NCBI RefSeq assembly: GCF_963678975.1
Contig: NC_089274.1
Coordinates: 44,422,075 to 44,486,074 of the forward strand
DNA length: 64,000 nt
Origin: Dysidea avara
Taxonomy: Eukaryota; Porifera; Demospongiae; Dictyoceratida; Dysideidae
Direction of reading: 5' to 3'
A model generated the notes under the pieces. The model saw only the letters and a list, made by a program, of their open reading frames with translations. It did not search any database and was not told the origin of the DNA. The first letter of the stretch is position 1; each line of letters starts with the position of its first letter. The position numbers and the translations under genes were made by a program. This document shows, in pieces, positions 33,276 through 46,222 of this stretch.

Positions 33276-36200
33276 TGATTACTTGACTCACCTTTGACCT
33301 GTCTGGGGCCATAGATTATATATACTACGTATCCGGGATTGGAAACGCCAGTTTTTATCCAAATTATCCACGTTGGAGCGCACCCTTATGACAGCAAAAC
33401 GCCTAGCCAGGCAAGTAGTTGATTCTTTTCATTTTCTTGTGAGTTCATAGCTAGCTAATAGAGATATAAAGGCTACTTAACTCCACATTTCGTATTTCGT
33501 AGGTTTACTAAATGAAGGCATTATTTGGAGTTAGACCAGGTGAACTCGACATGAGGGGTGCGACACCTTTGTAAATCTGTACGTGATTTGAAACCTGATT
33601 TATGATTTGAAAATGGATTTGTGATTTGAACTTGATTTGAAACTTCACGCGTGATTGCCGTAGTGTGATTTGTGATGTTAATAGTGTGTTCTGAAGGACA
33701 GTAGTTCATGATTAAAACTAGTATTGTATCACTGTGAGCTTAGAAATATGGTTTCGAGAGTAGTTGTCAAGCAGTTTTAATTATTTGCGTGGGCAAAAAT
33801 GCTCGATATTTGTTGATTTGTGATTTGGTAGCTGGAGGGCATACGTAATTTGGAGAGGTGTCATATCCCCCAACTTGATAGGAATGGGCGGTCAGCGGCA
33901 AGGTTCATTGAATTCGAGGTTGAATTACTCAGACCATGCTCAGACACAATGGTACATACATTATTGTTACAGAGCAGACAGCACAGGTGATATGGCTAGG
34001 GAAATTACAAAACAAATTAAATTTTATGTATTTCAAAAATTAGAGTGCTTTTCTAGATGGAAAATAGCCCTTAGAGTAGAAACTTTGCTGGTGTGAATAG
34101 GTAGATGAGTTTGGGAGAATGAAACAATGACATTGATGGTGTGGTGTAATTGCTGTGTATTATTAAGAATCAGTGGAGTGATTGCAGGTGATATTACCTC
34201 ATGCTCAGTAGTTGAGTCGTCGGAGATAGATTTAACAGCTTATTGTTAAATCAACTACAGATGGTATAGCCTGGTGGATCTTTCCATTGTAATGAAATAG
34301 TCGAACCATCCAGTTGGTATTTAAAGTTGTATTGGAATCTACCAATGATTGAAGTCTTCTGGTTGTCATAATGTAATGTAATTTAAGCACGCGGGGTCAC
34401 TAATACTGCATGCTTGTGAAGTAACCTCATGACATGTCAAAACAATTGGGGATTTGAAACAGACCATTACTCTCCCTACCCAATGACAAAGAGAAAAATG
34501 GAACCTGTCCTGTATAGAAAGGTCATCTCTCTAAAATAGCCTAATTGGCCAACTTTAATTCCTTTTGTGAGGCAGCTATACACTAACCCGATTGTATAAA
34601 GCAAACATCAAGAAATGTTGGCCTGAAGGTGACCAGCTTAGGACAGGTTCTACTGTACATCAAACACATTGATGTCATGCATTCACAATGCAACAGTCAA
34701 AAGAGAGGGAAATCACAGTAATCATATACTGCACTGTGCTAAGCAGAGATGCCATGTACGTTTATCACCACTACTCTTGCCACTGCTATGGTACATTCAC
34801 TTTAAGGTAAGTGAGAGCGGGTAATTCTGGACACTTAGCTTGTCCTCAGCAATGGAAGAATCCCACAATGGTTAATTGTATTACAACATATAATTGTACA
34901 GGAAATGCACCATAAGATAGGCCTTGCAACCATAGCTACAGTTACTGTTAACTCGTCAATGGAACATGCTGCAGTTGTTTTAGGACTGGTACCCATACCG
35001 TTAGGCCAGACCACTTGTACATTGTACAATGTTAGTGTTGCATTTGCTAATGTAGCTCAGTACTTATGTAGACTGTTTTTGTAGGTCAACAAAACCCTTC
35101 CTGTGCTGTGTCTTTCTACCACCTGTCAAGGAATACAGTGACAGTGTTTGTTGCTGTGAAAGATTCATCTCACATTGAAACTGATAGGATTTTGTAACAG
35201 ACAAGTTGACTATTGAAACTTACGTAATTTCTATGCTGTACCAAGTTCAGGCTGTTCTTAGTAATAAATTAACAACATGATGGTACGGCACAACAGTGTA
35301 TGTTGCAACATATAGCTAGAGGGATGGTTGTACTTATCTAGCAATGGAGTCAGCTGTGACGTTATGTAACTTATCTAGAGTCTGTAGTTGCTGTGAATAG
35401 CTAAAACAGCCACTGCCATGAAATTGAGTATGGTGGTAGGAACCATATAACATACTCTATTACAACATTCATTATGTACACTCAATTGACTTTCTGTTCC
35501 AACACAGAAACATGCACAACACTGTACACTTGTAATCAGTGCTCCATGTGACTATCAATTGTTAAAACTGTGTAGCTATTAGTAGGTCTTTATTGGATAA
35601 ATATTTCGACTAGCTGAAGTACTATTCAAGTTTGAGAGCTGTACAGTACCACTCTATACAGAATTGCCTATCATTTTAACTTCTGAAATTGTCAGGTTTA
35701 CAAATGATTGAGACCAGAAGCACTTAAGAGTTTTACCATATTCTTGTACAGGCTAGAGACCAGGTACTATCACATTCCCTCTGTCAGGAATGGAGATGCT
35801 GCATATGCAGCTAGAGCTGTTTTAATGCTCTGCTTCAGAGTGGAATGACCAACATTGGCACAGGGCAGCCATGTGTTGATCTACCTCTGAAATGTGTGGA
35901 ATTGGCTGATGAGCGAGTCATAGGGATGGCATTCCACTTGGAGAGGTAGCAGTTGTTTGGATAAACATCATGCTGGGCTCTCTGAAGATTAGAAGCTGAA
36001 TTGTGCCCATAAAAGAGCAACACCTCCACGCTTCTGTCTGAGAGGTAACACCTACTGGGAAGCAGTGTGTTACACTCCTTGCAACATGGAGCTGACACTA
36101 TCCAGCTGTGGCTTAGCTGCGAGTCAACACTCCTGTTGGGGGAGCTGACATTGACCCATGACGAGGGTCACACACCAGGCGCTCCCATGCTTGTATCAAC

Positions 36201-36820
36201 ACTCCTGTTGGTGGAGGTGACATTGACCCATGAGGGAGTCACATGCCAGGCGCTCCCATGCTTGTAGAGGAGTTGACAGTGGCCCATGATAGCATTGCCA
36301 GTTGGCACTTGGTCACCTGCAGTGAGCTAACGAGTACATCAGAGTGTGACAGTAACATGTAACAACAAAAGCAGTTATACAATCTGCAGTATTGACTAAT
36401 AATTGTATCGGCACTGACAAAGCAGAGCTGTGGGAGAGCTGGCATTGACCCGTGACAGAGCCACATGCCAGGCATTCCCGTGTTTTAGAAGAGCTGGCAA
36501 TGGCCCATGATAGGTGCCTGTCTGTACCCCCACTTAGAAGAGCAGAGATATAGGTTCACCTGCAGTGAGCCAATGAGTACATCAAATTAGACAATATCAT
36601 GTCAACACAATAACATTGCCACAGCATGCAGTATTGGCTAGTAATACATAGTTGTATTGGCAATAATATGCTTGCAATATTTGTGCTGCCACTGAAGCGG
36701 TGGATTGTGTAAAGTTATGTATAAATTATGTGTGCCAACAATGTGTGCCATGCCCCTGTATGTGTGTCAACCACATTATTTTGCCATTGATATGTATCAT
36801 TATGAGCATATGTTGCTATT
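33276..36820. other. No gene; MITE at 34497-34655 and tandem repeats at 36110-36620
   Basis: At 34497-34655 an element has ends aatggaacctgtcct and aggacaggttctactg (inverted), the same end type as 59529-59704. Between 36110 and 36270 a roughly 75-bp unit (acactcctgttggtggaggt, catgccaggcgctcccatgc) is repeated. A larger roughly 230-bp unit (cacctgcagtgagc, gagtacatca) recurs to about 36620. No coding region is supportable. Confidence 0.5.
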
Positions 36821-39161
36821 GGGTCATTCCGTGTCAAATCAACAAGGAATTTAGGGTCACCTCTCGGATTTTGACGAAACTTGGTGTGTTTGTACTACCT
36901 ATGGTGCTTATCACTCATGCTAATTTTTAGCTCCATACATTCCATAGTTTCTGATTTATGACCACAAATATTTTGAATATTTCATGAAAATTTGGTCCAT
37001 CTCTTGTTACAAAATCAATTGCAACCTTGCACTGTGTAAATATTTGTAAACACAATTTTCAGTGATTGAAGACTGTTGATTGACCTTTCCAGTGATCCCT
37101 AAATTATGGGATATCTACTTAATTATGGTTCAAAAGTACTTCATTGAAAACTTTAATCCCTTATATTTTGAAAAATGCTGCTTGACATTTTTCGAATTCT
37201 TTTGTGAATAATGATTGGGTCATAGTCTATGTTCGATAAAATTTTTGTGGTGGGACCACAATGGGCTCAAGAGATATAATGAATTATGTTGTGGTATGCA
37301 GTGGAATTTGCCATCTATTATTGCTGTATTGGAGTGTACACCTCCAATAACCACTCGCAACAAGGCCATGCCAAGTTTGTCTTACAGAGTGAAGGTGTCT
37401 AGGTGCATTGCAATCTGTATTAATGACCACCTGTATTGAAAGGCCATCTATGTGCTGCAGTTAAGTTATACTTCATTAATGTATAGCACCAAAGCATCAA
37501 CCCTTTCTAGCAAATCCAAAAATGGTCCTTATTAGACAGGTTGACTATAAATTACTGATCTGACCACCATGTGTCCATGAACATCATGTAAATGTACTAT
37601 CTCTTCACAAATACCTTCTTTATTAAGTTGAATACCACTGTAGTAGACTTAGCCATATTTAAGTTGCGTATGTGGCTACATAGATACATACAACAGAACT
37701 CCTCAGAAGGGATACCTGGATATCTTGATAACCAGGACACCTGTTTATACACTGTACTCCCACTCTAGTGGTGCACATACATTTAGACCAAGATACGTCT
37801 GTGGCTTCTGTAATATGAGCACTTTATTATGGTCCTAGCAATGGAGGGGTTTTACCATACATGCATTAATTGTACCTCAATATGTGAAATTAATTACTAC
37901 ATTACTTTACATTCATGACCACTTTGAAGATCAAGTCATAAACTCATGCACATACTCACATAGGACATGCTGACCACATACTTAACATTTGCCTGTACTG
38001 ATCTTCAAAGCGTCAACCCAAAATACTTTGAAAAACCGTTTTAGTAATTACAGTACTATAAATCACATATTGAGGTGCAAGCAAGTGTTAACAATATAAA
38101 AACTCTTGGTACAAGTAATGCATCTACCGTATATAGTGTAACTCTTCTATTCCCTGGACCATTGATGAAGTGTTCATTTTTGAGAAACCACAGACTTGTC
38201 TTGGGCCCAAAATGTACGTACAATTATAAAGTAAGATCATGAGGCTATTAAGGTGCCCAGGTATCCTTTTTGAGGAGGTCTATTGTACCTATGCAGCCAT
38301 GTACATAACTTGAATAGTGTAGAGTGGGGATATGTATGTGAGTGCACTACGACAAGATTTTACTTAATAAATAAGGTATAACTGAAGAGATGGTACAACA
38401 TTAATGTGTTTATGGACGCATGATAATCTCATTTATAGTCAACCTGTCTAATAAGGACCATTTTTGGATTTGCTAGAAAGGGTTGATGCTTTGGTGCTAT
38501 ACATTAATATCCAATTAAAGTATAAATTAGCTACAGCTTATAGATGGTCTTTCAATACAGGTGGTCATTAATACAGGTTGCAATGCACCTAGACACCTTC
38601 ACTCTGTAAGACAAACTTGGCATGGCCTTGTTGTAAGTGGTTATTGGAGGTGTACACTCCAATACAGCAATAATAGACTGCAAATTCCACTACATACCAC
38701 AACATAATTCATTATATCTCTTGAGCCCATTGTGGTCCCACCATAAAAATTTTATCAAACATAGACTATGACCCAATCATTATTCACAAAAGAATTCAAA
38801 AAATGTCAAGCAGCATTTTTCAAAATATAAGGGATTAAAGTTTTCAATGAAGTACTTTTGAACCATAATTAAGTAGATATCCCATAATTTAGGGATCACT
38901 GGAAAGGTCAATCAATAGTCTTCCATCACTGAAAAGTGTGTTTAAAAATATTTACACAGTACAAAGTTGCAGTTGATTTTGTAACAAGAGATGGACCAAA
39001 TTTTCATGAAATATTCAAAATATTTGTGGTCATAAATCAGAAACTATGGAGCTAAAAATTTGCATGAGTGATAAGCACCATAGGTACTACAAACACACCA
39101 AGTTTCATCAAAATCCGAGAGGTGACCCTAAATTCCTTGTTGATTTGACATGGAATGACCC
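36821..39161. mobile_element. 2.34-kb near-complete palindrome (foldback element)
   Basis: The arms 36821-37552 and 38431-39161 are highly similar reverse complements. The ends are GGGTCATTCCGTGTCAAATC and its near complement, with TATT outside each end (36817-36820, 39162-39165). The intervening 0.88 kb is itself a more diverged inverted repeat (for example acctcaatatgtga against tcacatattgaggt), so the whole element folds around about 37950-38000. No transposase seen. Family not named. Confidence 0.8.
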
Positions 39162-39393
39162 TATTTTAATCCTGCGGCTGTGAAAATGGGGTGAAGTACA
39201 AATACAGGGATGGGAGAGGAGGGTAACACTTGACAGCCACTTGTCAAATGGTTGACGCCACGTGCTACTACGCATGTGTTAGTACTCTTATTAAAGCACT
39301 GTTATTCCTATATTGTCTCGCATCTATGGATGATTATTTGGGGCCGCCGTCATCTTTAACCTTAACTTTGTTTAAAGGTATTTTAAACTACAT

Positions 39394-40046
39394 TTATAAT
39401 TGAAGCTTGTTTACCATCTGGCTAAGCCATCTATATGCTGAAATTTTGTCAAAACAAGGAGATTTTTACAAACAAATACCAGAATGGTTGATAAATCAAT
39501 GAAGCAGTCTCCAACAGCAAGGATATGAAGCTTACAAATACCTAAAAATATGACTATCTTGCCCAAAAACACATAGAGTAATCCATTGCATGAAATAGGC
39601 ACTGACGTGATCAAATCGCAGACCATAATCTATTCCAATGCCAGACCTAAATCTCTTGAAATCAAATGACAATAAATGCTTTAGATTCAGCCTCTCTATG
39701 ATGCCATCACAGTATAAGACACACCTGCAAAGTCCCAGACCATGCCTGAGTGAACAGTTTAACACAAATATTTACAAAAGGAGCACACTGTAAGGTTCCT
39801 TTTCAGAAATGAAAGTGATTTGATGGGTATTTCAGCAATTTGAATTTCAATCATGTGAGTGCCTATTTCATGCATTGGATTGTTCTATGCATTTACTAGG
39901 CAAGATAGCCGTATTGTTAGGCGTTTATAAGTTTCATATCCTTGCTGTTGGAAACTGCTTCACTGATTTATTAGTTGTTTGCAAAAATCACATCATTTGG
40001 CTGAATTTCAGCATATAGATGGAATGGCTAACAAGCTTCAATTATA
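39394..40046. repeat. Second foldback, about 220-bp arms
   Basis: Left arm from ttataattgaagcttgtt and right arm ending aacaagcttcaattataa are inverted, with a loop around 39690-39820. Shared internal sequence includes aaggatatgaagctt and its complement. It abuts the 40055 inverted-repeat member. Confidence 0.7.
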
Positions 40047-40054
40047 ACCATACT

Positions 40055-40445
40055 CCACATGCAGGTATGCAGTATACTTTACCTAGTACTGGTCATTGCC
40101 AACTCACGGTGCAGTTGCTGCTCTGCTTGTCCTGTGCTCCAAAGGAAAAGAAATTGTTTGTTGCCAAAAAATCCCACAGACCGTGCTGCCACCAAACTGA
40201 CCAATAAAATCAAACCGCCAATACTTTGAGTTGATAATAGACTACTTGAACAATGTAGATAGTGAATATCGTGTCATACAAAGAACCCTTTGAACTGCTC
40301 CAATGAAAAGTCATGTGGTATAAAGAAGTTTGTATCGTTTTCTACGAGAAGAAAGTGACAAACTTGGCTGCCATGCTGGTATTATTCAAGTTACACTTAG
40401 CCTAACACATGACAATAGTTAAGTAGTTGATTGGAGGATATTGAT
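40055..40445 (-). repeat. Right member of the about 400-bp inverted repeat pair
   Basis: Reverse complement of 32880-33275. Together with it, this brackets about 6.8 kb that includes the 2.34-kb palindrome. Confidence 0.75.
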
Positions 40446-41106
40446 TTTTTAATTGAGTTTTGTTAATAAAAAAATATTGCTTGCCATGCCTACCAGGTAA
40501 ACTAGTTAATGGAATCATAAGTAGAGAGATATATTAATTATTTTAGTGGAACGATCTTTCAATGGTTTATAAGGAATCAGATTAAAAACCACTGAGTTAC
40601 CACGCTGAGTTATTTACTTGAGTTATTCGCCCTCAAGATACGTGCACTGGTAGTTATGTATCTCGCTTGTTCGCGACAACCTCGGTCACAACTTTATTTG
40701 CACAGTGTTATAGAGGCCTAGCAATGTACCAATCATTGTCTCATCAGCACTTGCATGGGCATACATTTACACTAACATAAACAGAAATAGCTACTTGTAA
40801 TGGACTCACCGGACTCAACATACGTAGGCACATTCCCAGACTGGTCCTTTGCTGGCTGGCGTGCCACTTCCTCAGACAGCCTCTAGCAGCACCTCTCTAG
40901 TTCAATTTCACGATGATGCGCTTAAACTTGTCGCGCACAGTTCTCCCAGGGCTGACACTAGCAGGCTCTACTTCTGTCTGGCACGACAGTGAAAGGCCTC
41001 TCTTTCTCATTCCAGATTACGAGTTCCCATTCCAGATTACGAGCTGTTTTAACTCCACTCCACTACTATTACATGTGGTGCTATTTATCACATGCATAAT
41101 TCCAAT
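40446..41106. other. No gene seen
   Basis: A short direct duplication (cattccagattacgag) lies at 41008-41044. No supportable ORF. Confidence 0.4.
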
Positions 41107-41391
41107 TTAATCCCAGTGTGTGGGAGTATCAAAGCACCGTGCTGGGTTATAACTACCATACAGCTAGACAGAGCGGCACTGCTACTGTACGATATATTAG
41201 TTATCACCCAGTGATAACTAACTTATCACCCTGTTGCGGAGCCACTCAGTCTCGTTGTGACATCTTAATAACCGCGAATGGTATAGAGAGATTGCACGCG
41301 TGATGCGTTATGACGTATACACACGCGTATTACGTATACGCTTGACAACGGTTGTTATCCCGCCATTTGTGAGGTTGGTAGCTAATGTCTA

Positions 41392-43687
41392 ATGGCCCAG
41401 CTAACTGCTCCGTGTTTGGCTAAGAGTTCAGAGTATGTAACGAAGCTATCGTTAGAAGCTAGAGAGAGATACGAGAGAAAAGTTTTAAAGTCCGGGTTGA
41501 CTGTAGACCCGTACGTTATTGCACCAGGAGGGTGGACTCGGGAGCCAAGCAACTTACCACATGTACAATGGACTGATTTAGTATTGTATATGGTCACTAC
41601 TCCGAGTCCTTACACAGCAGAAACTGTAAAAGTAAGCAGTGTTTGAGCTATTGTGTACAGTTATGCATTAGCTATTGGCCGGGCGCCGCTTTCTCCATAA
41701 ACTTAATATAGGCTTGGAAAGGAATGCAAGATTCTGCCGGATTCGTAAAAGCTGGCTGGGTCCATGATATGTTGTTACATCATATTTCAATACCAGATGA
41801 GAGGTTCATCATCAAAGGAAAGGTATAACTTTATATGCAGTGCACAAAGCTATACATGCTTATTTTTTTGGTATAGTTAGCTAAGTAGCTATAAAGTCAG
41901 TAAAAAAATCACTGAACGGATTTTTCCCCATGTAGATTAAGCATTCACAGAAGATGGCAGCCACACCATTATTACCTTGGGCAGTGATAGAGAAGGAAGA
42001 GAAAATATTGGCTTGCCACTGTACATGCATGGCTGGGTAAGATGCAGTTTGCTATATTTATATATAATGCAGCCATATTGCACACCTTATATTGTAGGCT
42101 TGGTGAGGCATGTAGTCACATTGCAGCATTGATATCTTGTGTGATTGCTGCTGTAGAGAGTAGGGAGAAAGCTGGTATTGACTCAGTTACATCACAGAAC
42201 TGCAAGTGGCTACCACCAGCTAGAAATGTATGGTGCCAGAATATCTTGGTATATGCTGGTCATAACATTTTAAAATTGTTTAGGTTACCCCAGCTAAAAT
42301 TTGTGAGATCAAATTTAGTAATCCAATTAGTAACACAGATGCTCATGGAAAGTCATTATTGCCTGTCAAGCCAAGAAAGTCCCTTCCTGAAGATGAATTC
42401 AAATCATTCTTAGACTACATCAGTGGTTCTGTCCATAAACCTGGACTCTTCAAGATAACTATGCCATTTGCTAATAAATTTGTTCCGAAGGCATATAATT
42501 CCAAGCTGCCTCAACCCCTATCCATTTTATACTCACCAGAAGCTTTACATTTGAACTACCTCTCTCTACTGCATGAATGTGAGGCAGTGTTTCAAACTAT
42601 CAAGGTACATACATACTTACAATAATGCAGTTATATTTGTCATGAGAAGTTTTTACTGTGTTTTATATAGGCCACAAAAGATGAAATTGATGAACTAGAG
42701 CGTAGTTCCAGAGGACAGTCTTTGAATAAAGTATGGTATACCTTTAAAGCTGGTAGAATCACTGCTTCTCTGATGAAGTCTGTTGTTCAAACAAACCATG
42801 CTATGCCGTCTCAGAGCCTAATTTGTAGAATATGCTACCCAGAAGCATTTAAGTTTTCCACTGAAGCTACAAGGTGATTATTTCATATTCTATATACCGT
42901 GCATGCATAGCTAATGCTGCATCTGTTGCACAGATGGGGTTGCGTATATGAGCAAGGTGCAGTAAAGGCTTATAAACATCATGCTGAATTACATCATCAA
43001 GGATTCAGAATTGAATATGCTGGCCTTTTCTTGCATTTGGATGATCCATACATAGGAGCATCGCCAGACAGAATTGTCTGCTGTGACTGTCATGGAAAAG
43101 GTGTGCTAGAGGTCAAGTGTCCATTTTGTATGAAAGATGGACTGCCAGACAACGACAAAGAGAATATCTTCATGGTGTTGAAGGATGGTAAATGGACATT
43201 GAAACATGATCATGCATACTTCTATCAAGTGCAGACTCAGCTTAATGTTTGTCAAATGCCCTATGCTGACTTTGTTGTATGGACAAAGAATGGAATGACC
43301 TTTGAACGGATCCCCAGAGAAACCCAGTTTTTGGAAATATACTCCGAAACCATTAAACATTTTTTCACATACGGTATTTTGCCTGAGATTGTAGGAAAGT
43401 GGTACACCAGACAACCAATTGCTGGTGATGATGGCATCGTTGATTGTGTAACAAATACAAAGCCTGTTGGTAGCAGTGGAGGTGATGATGATGAGGAGGA
43501 TTATGAAAAAGATTGGTGTTATTGTGTCCAACCAAGTTTTGGACGGATGATTCTGTGTGATAATGTAGCTTGTCCAATTCAATGGTTTCACTGTGAATGT
43601 CTCAGAATTCGAGGAAAACCGAAAGGAAAATGGTACTGTCCAGGGTGTGCAAAGATGAAAACCAGAAAGAAAAGTAAAGAAGAATAA
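41392..43687 (+). CDS. SWIM-YqaJ-PHD accessory protein of transposon B, seven exons, 619 aa
   Basis: Predicted exons: 41392-41631, 41712-41822, 41936-42036, 42098-42227, 42284-42604, 42671-42873 and 42934-43687. All junctions are GT...AG, and phases join without a stop (1860 nt). A SWIM zinc finger is split between exons 3 and 4: C146, C148, C156, H158 (CTCMAGLGEACSH). The YqaJ nuclease core has AGRITASLM in exon 6, ASPDRIV with Asp 414, LEVKCP with Glu 428 and Lys 430, and YQVQTQ near 466-471. The C-terminus is an ING-like PHD finger with C564, C566, C577, C582, H588, C591, C604, C607, a fold that often reads methylated histone H3. A nuclease assisting transposition and chromatin targeting by PHD are inferences. 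The start is the first ATG after the TIR that opens the joined frame. No lesion seen. Confidence 0.8.
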
Positions 43688-44697
43688 CTATAGTATACTT
43701 GTACTTATTGCTTTATATATATATATATATCATAGTACCAAGAGTACATAATAAAGTACACACAACAATAATAATATTCATTAAACATGTCAGTCTTGTG
43801 GCACAACAGAAGGACACAAGTTTACCAGAGCACAGCTCACTTGTACAATCTTGTCTAAAGTTTACAGATTTCCATCACCTCCTGATATGAGGCTGATGGG
43901 TAATACACCTTGTAGAATGGTATATTTCTGTTTCAACACCCCGATAACCCTTTCAACATGAATTCTTACTAAAGACAGCTCTCTACTCCAGTCAACTTCA
44001 AGCTTTTCAAGCTGGCTTTTACCCTTTGTGAAAGGTGGAGTCTTTACTTCTGCCATCACCATTCTAGCATAATCATCACAGGTAAAACCTCGATCGGCCA
44101 ATATTACATCACCTATGTGAACATACATAAATACTTTAAAACTAAATAGAGGCCAACCTGGAAGAAGAAAACTAATAAGGTTTGATTGCTCAACAATTTC
44201 TTTGTCAGATATTCTTCCACCATAACAATTTGACACATATGAAATAGTGCCTTGGGGAGTTATGCCAATAAGAAATTTTGCAGTTGAATGGTGTTTATAG
44301 TTGCTCCAAACCTGAGCCCTGGCCAACAAATCAGATGGTCGCTCAATGAAAACCTCATTATTACAGCACACTTTTTGAAAAACTTTCTGAAGGAAGCAGG
44401 CATTGTCAACCTCAATACATCTCTGTCGGGCCACTTTATGCAGTTTGCTGTACACATTACCAGCACATCCAGGACTTTGTGAAAGTATCTAGACACTGTT
44501 GAAGCATGGCATCCAAATCTAAACCCTATATCTTCATCAAATAAATTCTCATGAAAAACATCACAAAAGCTGAGAATTTAGAGATTTTTGTTCCACTATT
44601 CATGTACCTGGAAGCAAGCTAGCTTGAACAGGCCTTCAAAAACACACCATTCATGTATTCCTATGAATATAGCAAACAGCTGTAATCACACAATAAC

Positions 44698-45193
44698 CAG
44701 TGTTGGGCAAGTTACTTTGTAAAAGTAACTAGTTACATATTACATATTACTTGCAACTGAACTATTTAGTTACAGTTACATATTACTCATAAAATAAAGA
44801 TATTACATATTATATTACTTTGTGTCCACAGCCTTAAGCTGTCACGTGTGAAACTACCACTTTATCACGTGACATGATTGCGTTGTTGGAAAATGTGCAA
44901 ATCTTGGTTTTAAGTAAGAAGCTGGTGAATAAGCTTCATTCAGTAGGCTTCGTTACTTCGTTGTGGCTAGGCGTTACTGAGAGGATAACTAACGAGATTA
45001 GTAACTTCGTTACTTGTAGTAATAATATTATGTAATATTAGACTCGTTACAGTAACTATATCACTTAGGTAACGCGTTACATTTGTAAGTAAAGTAACTT
45101 GAGTTATATTACCCGTTTTTATAGCGTATTTTGTTATATTACTTAGTTACCACAAAAGTAATAATATTATGTAATGCGTTACTCCCAACACTG
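44698..45193. mobile_element. hAT-like MITE (496 bp) inside the transposase gene of transposon B
   Basis: Ends CAGTGTTGGG and CCCAACACTG, with 8-bp duplications acaataac at 44690-44697 and 45194-45201. Subterminal regions are rich in agttac/gtaact repeats, typical of widespread hAT MITEs. It sits between the coiled-coil and DDE exons, probably in an intron. Confidence 0.9.
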
Positions 45194-45544
45194 ACAATAA
45201 CACAATGCATGTAAAAGACATACCTGTATAAAACTTCAACAACTGGTTATTCTTCTTCAGCATTTCCTCAGTTAGTGTCCGCATATCAAGCTGTTCTTGT
45301 AGTTGTGAAATCTTGTCATTAAGATTAAGTATTTCCAACTGAAGTCCTTTGATTTTTGCTCTTACTTAGTGACATCATCTTCACACAAGTCGGTTTGACT
45401 ACCAGTTTTGATGATGGTAACATTACCATCTTCAATCCAATCTAAATCTATGCCTGATATATCAGTCTAACATTCAGCATCTACCACCTTTATGCATACT
45501 GGCTGTTCATGTGCAGGTGGTTGTTCTTGCGCTACTTGCATCTG

Positions 45545-45716
45545 GCACTACTTGCATCTCAGATGGCACTACTAGCATCTTAGATAGCACTGCATGTATC
45601 TCAGATGGCACTGTGTGTATCTCAGATGGTGCTGTGTGAATTTCAGATGGCACTGTGTGTATCTTAGATGGCACTGTGTGTATCTCAAATGGCACTGTGG
45701 GTATCTCAGATGGTAA
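45545..45716 (-). repeat. 21-bp repeat encoding PSEIHTV units
   Basis: About eight units of 21 bp (gatggcactgtgtgtatctca on plus, with variants) encode, on minus, seven-residue repeats such as PSEIHTV within the transposase gene between the THAP and coiled-coil regions. It is probably a flexible linker. Confidence 0.7.
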
Positions 45717-46045
45717 TCGTCTATGTGATGTCTGCACAGGAATATTTTCATTGCCTAAGTATATATAGTACAGCTAGCTACACCATTAAAGAAAACTAGT
45801 AAGCTCACTTTCATTTGAAGTGGTCTGCTTTCTTTTCTTTGTATCAGACTGACAATCCAACTGCTGCTGCTGCCTTTTTTTCTGCTGTCGCTTCTGTAGC
45901 CTGTTGTATCGATCCATTGTGCTCAGCATCACACGTCTTATATCCCATACAGAGACTAGGCACCCAATCAGGATGGTTCATTTCATAGTTGACAGCAGGT
46001 TTTCCTTTAAAGAAAGCACTATAGACTGAAGAGCAGCTTAGCTAC

Positions 46046-46222
46046 CTCCCCCCCCCCCCCAAAAAAAAAAAAAATTTATACTAAAATCAAGATACTCTAA
46101 TAGAGCATTCAATCAAATATTCTAATAGAGCAGTTACCGTATGCCCATAACCATAGATAGTGTATAGACTGTCGCAGTTACCGTATGCCCATAACCATAG
46201 ATATTATGTATAGACTGTCATA
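46046..46222. repeat. Poly-C/poly-A run and a short tandem duplication
   Basis: A C10A13 run lies at about 46050-46073. The dispersed tactctaatagagca motif is near 46088. A roughly 50-bp duplication (gcccataaccatagata) lies at 46141-46220, all within transposon B upstream of the THAP-linked exon. Confidence 0.7.

Noticed and set aside
36067-36475. Frames across the 36.1-36.6 kb repeats
   Set aside because: They arise from tandem repeats of about 75 bp with no conserved frame between units.
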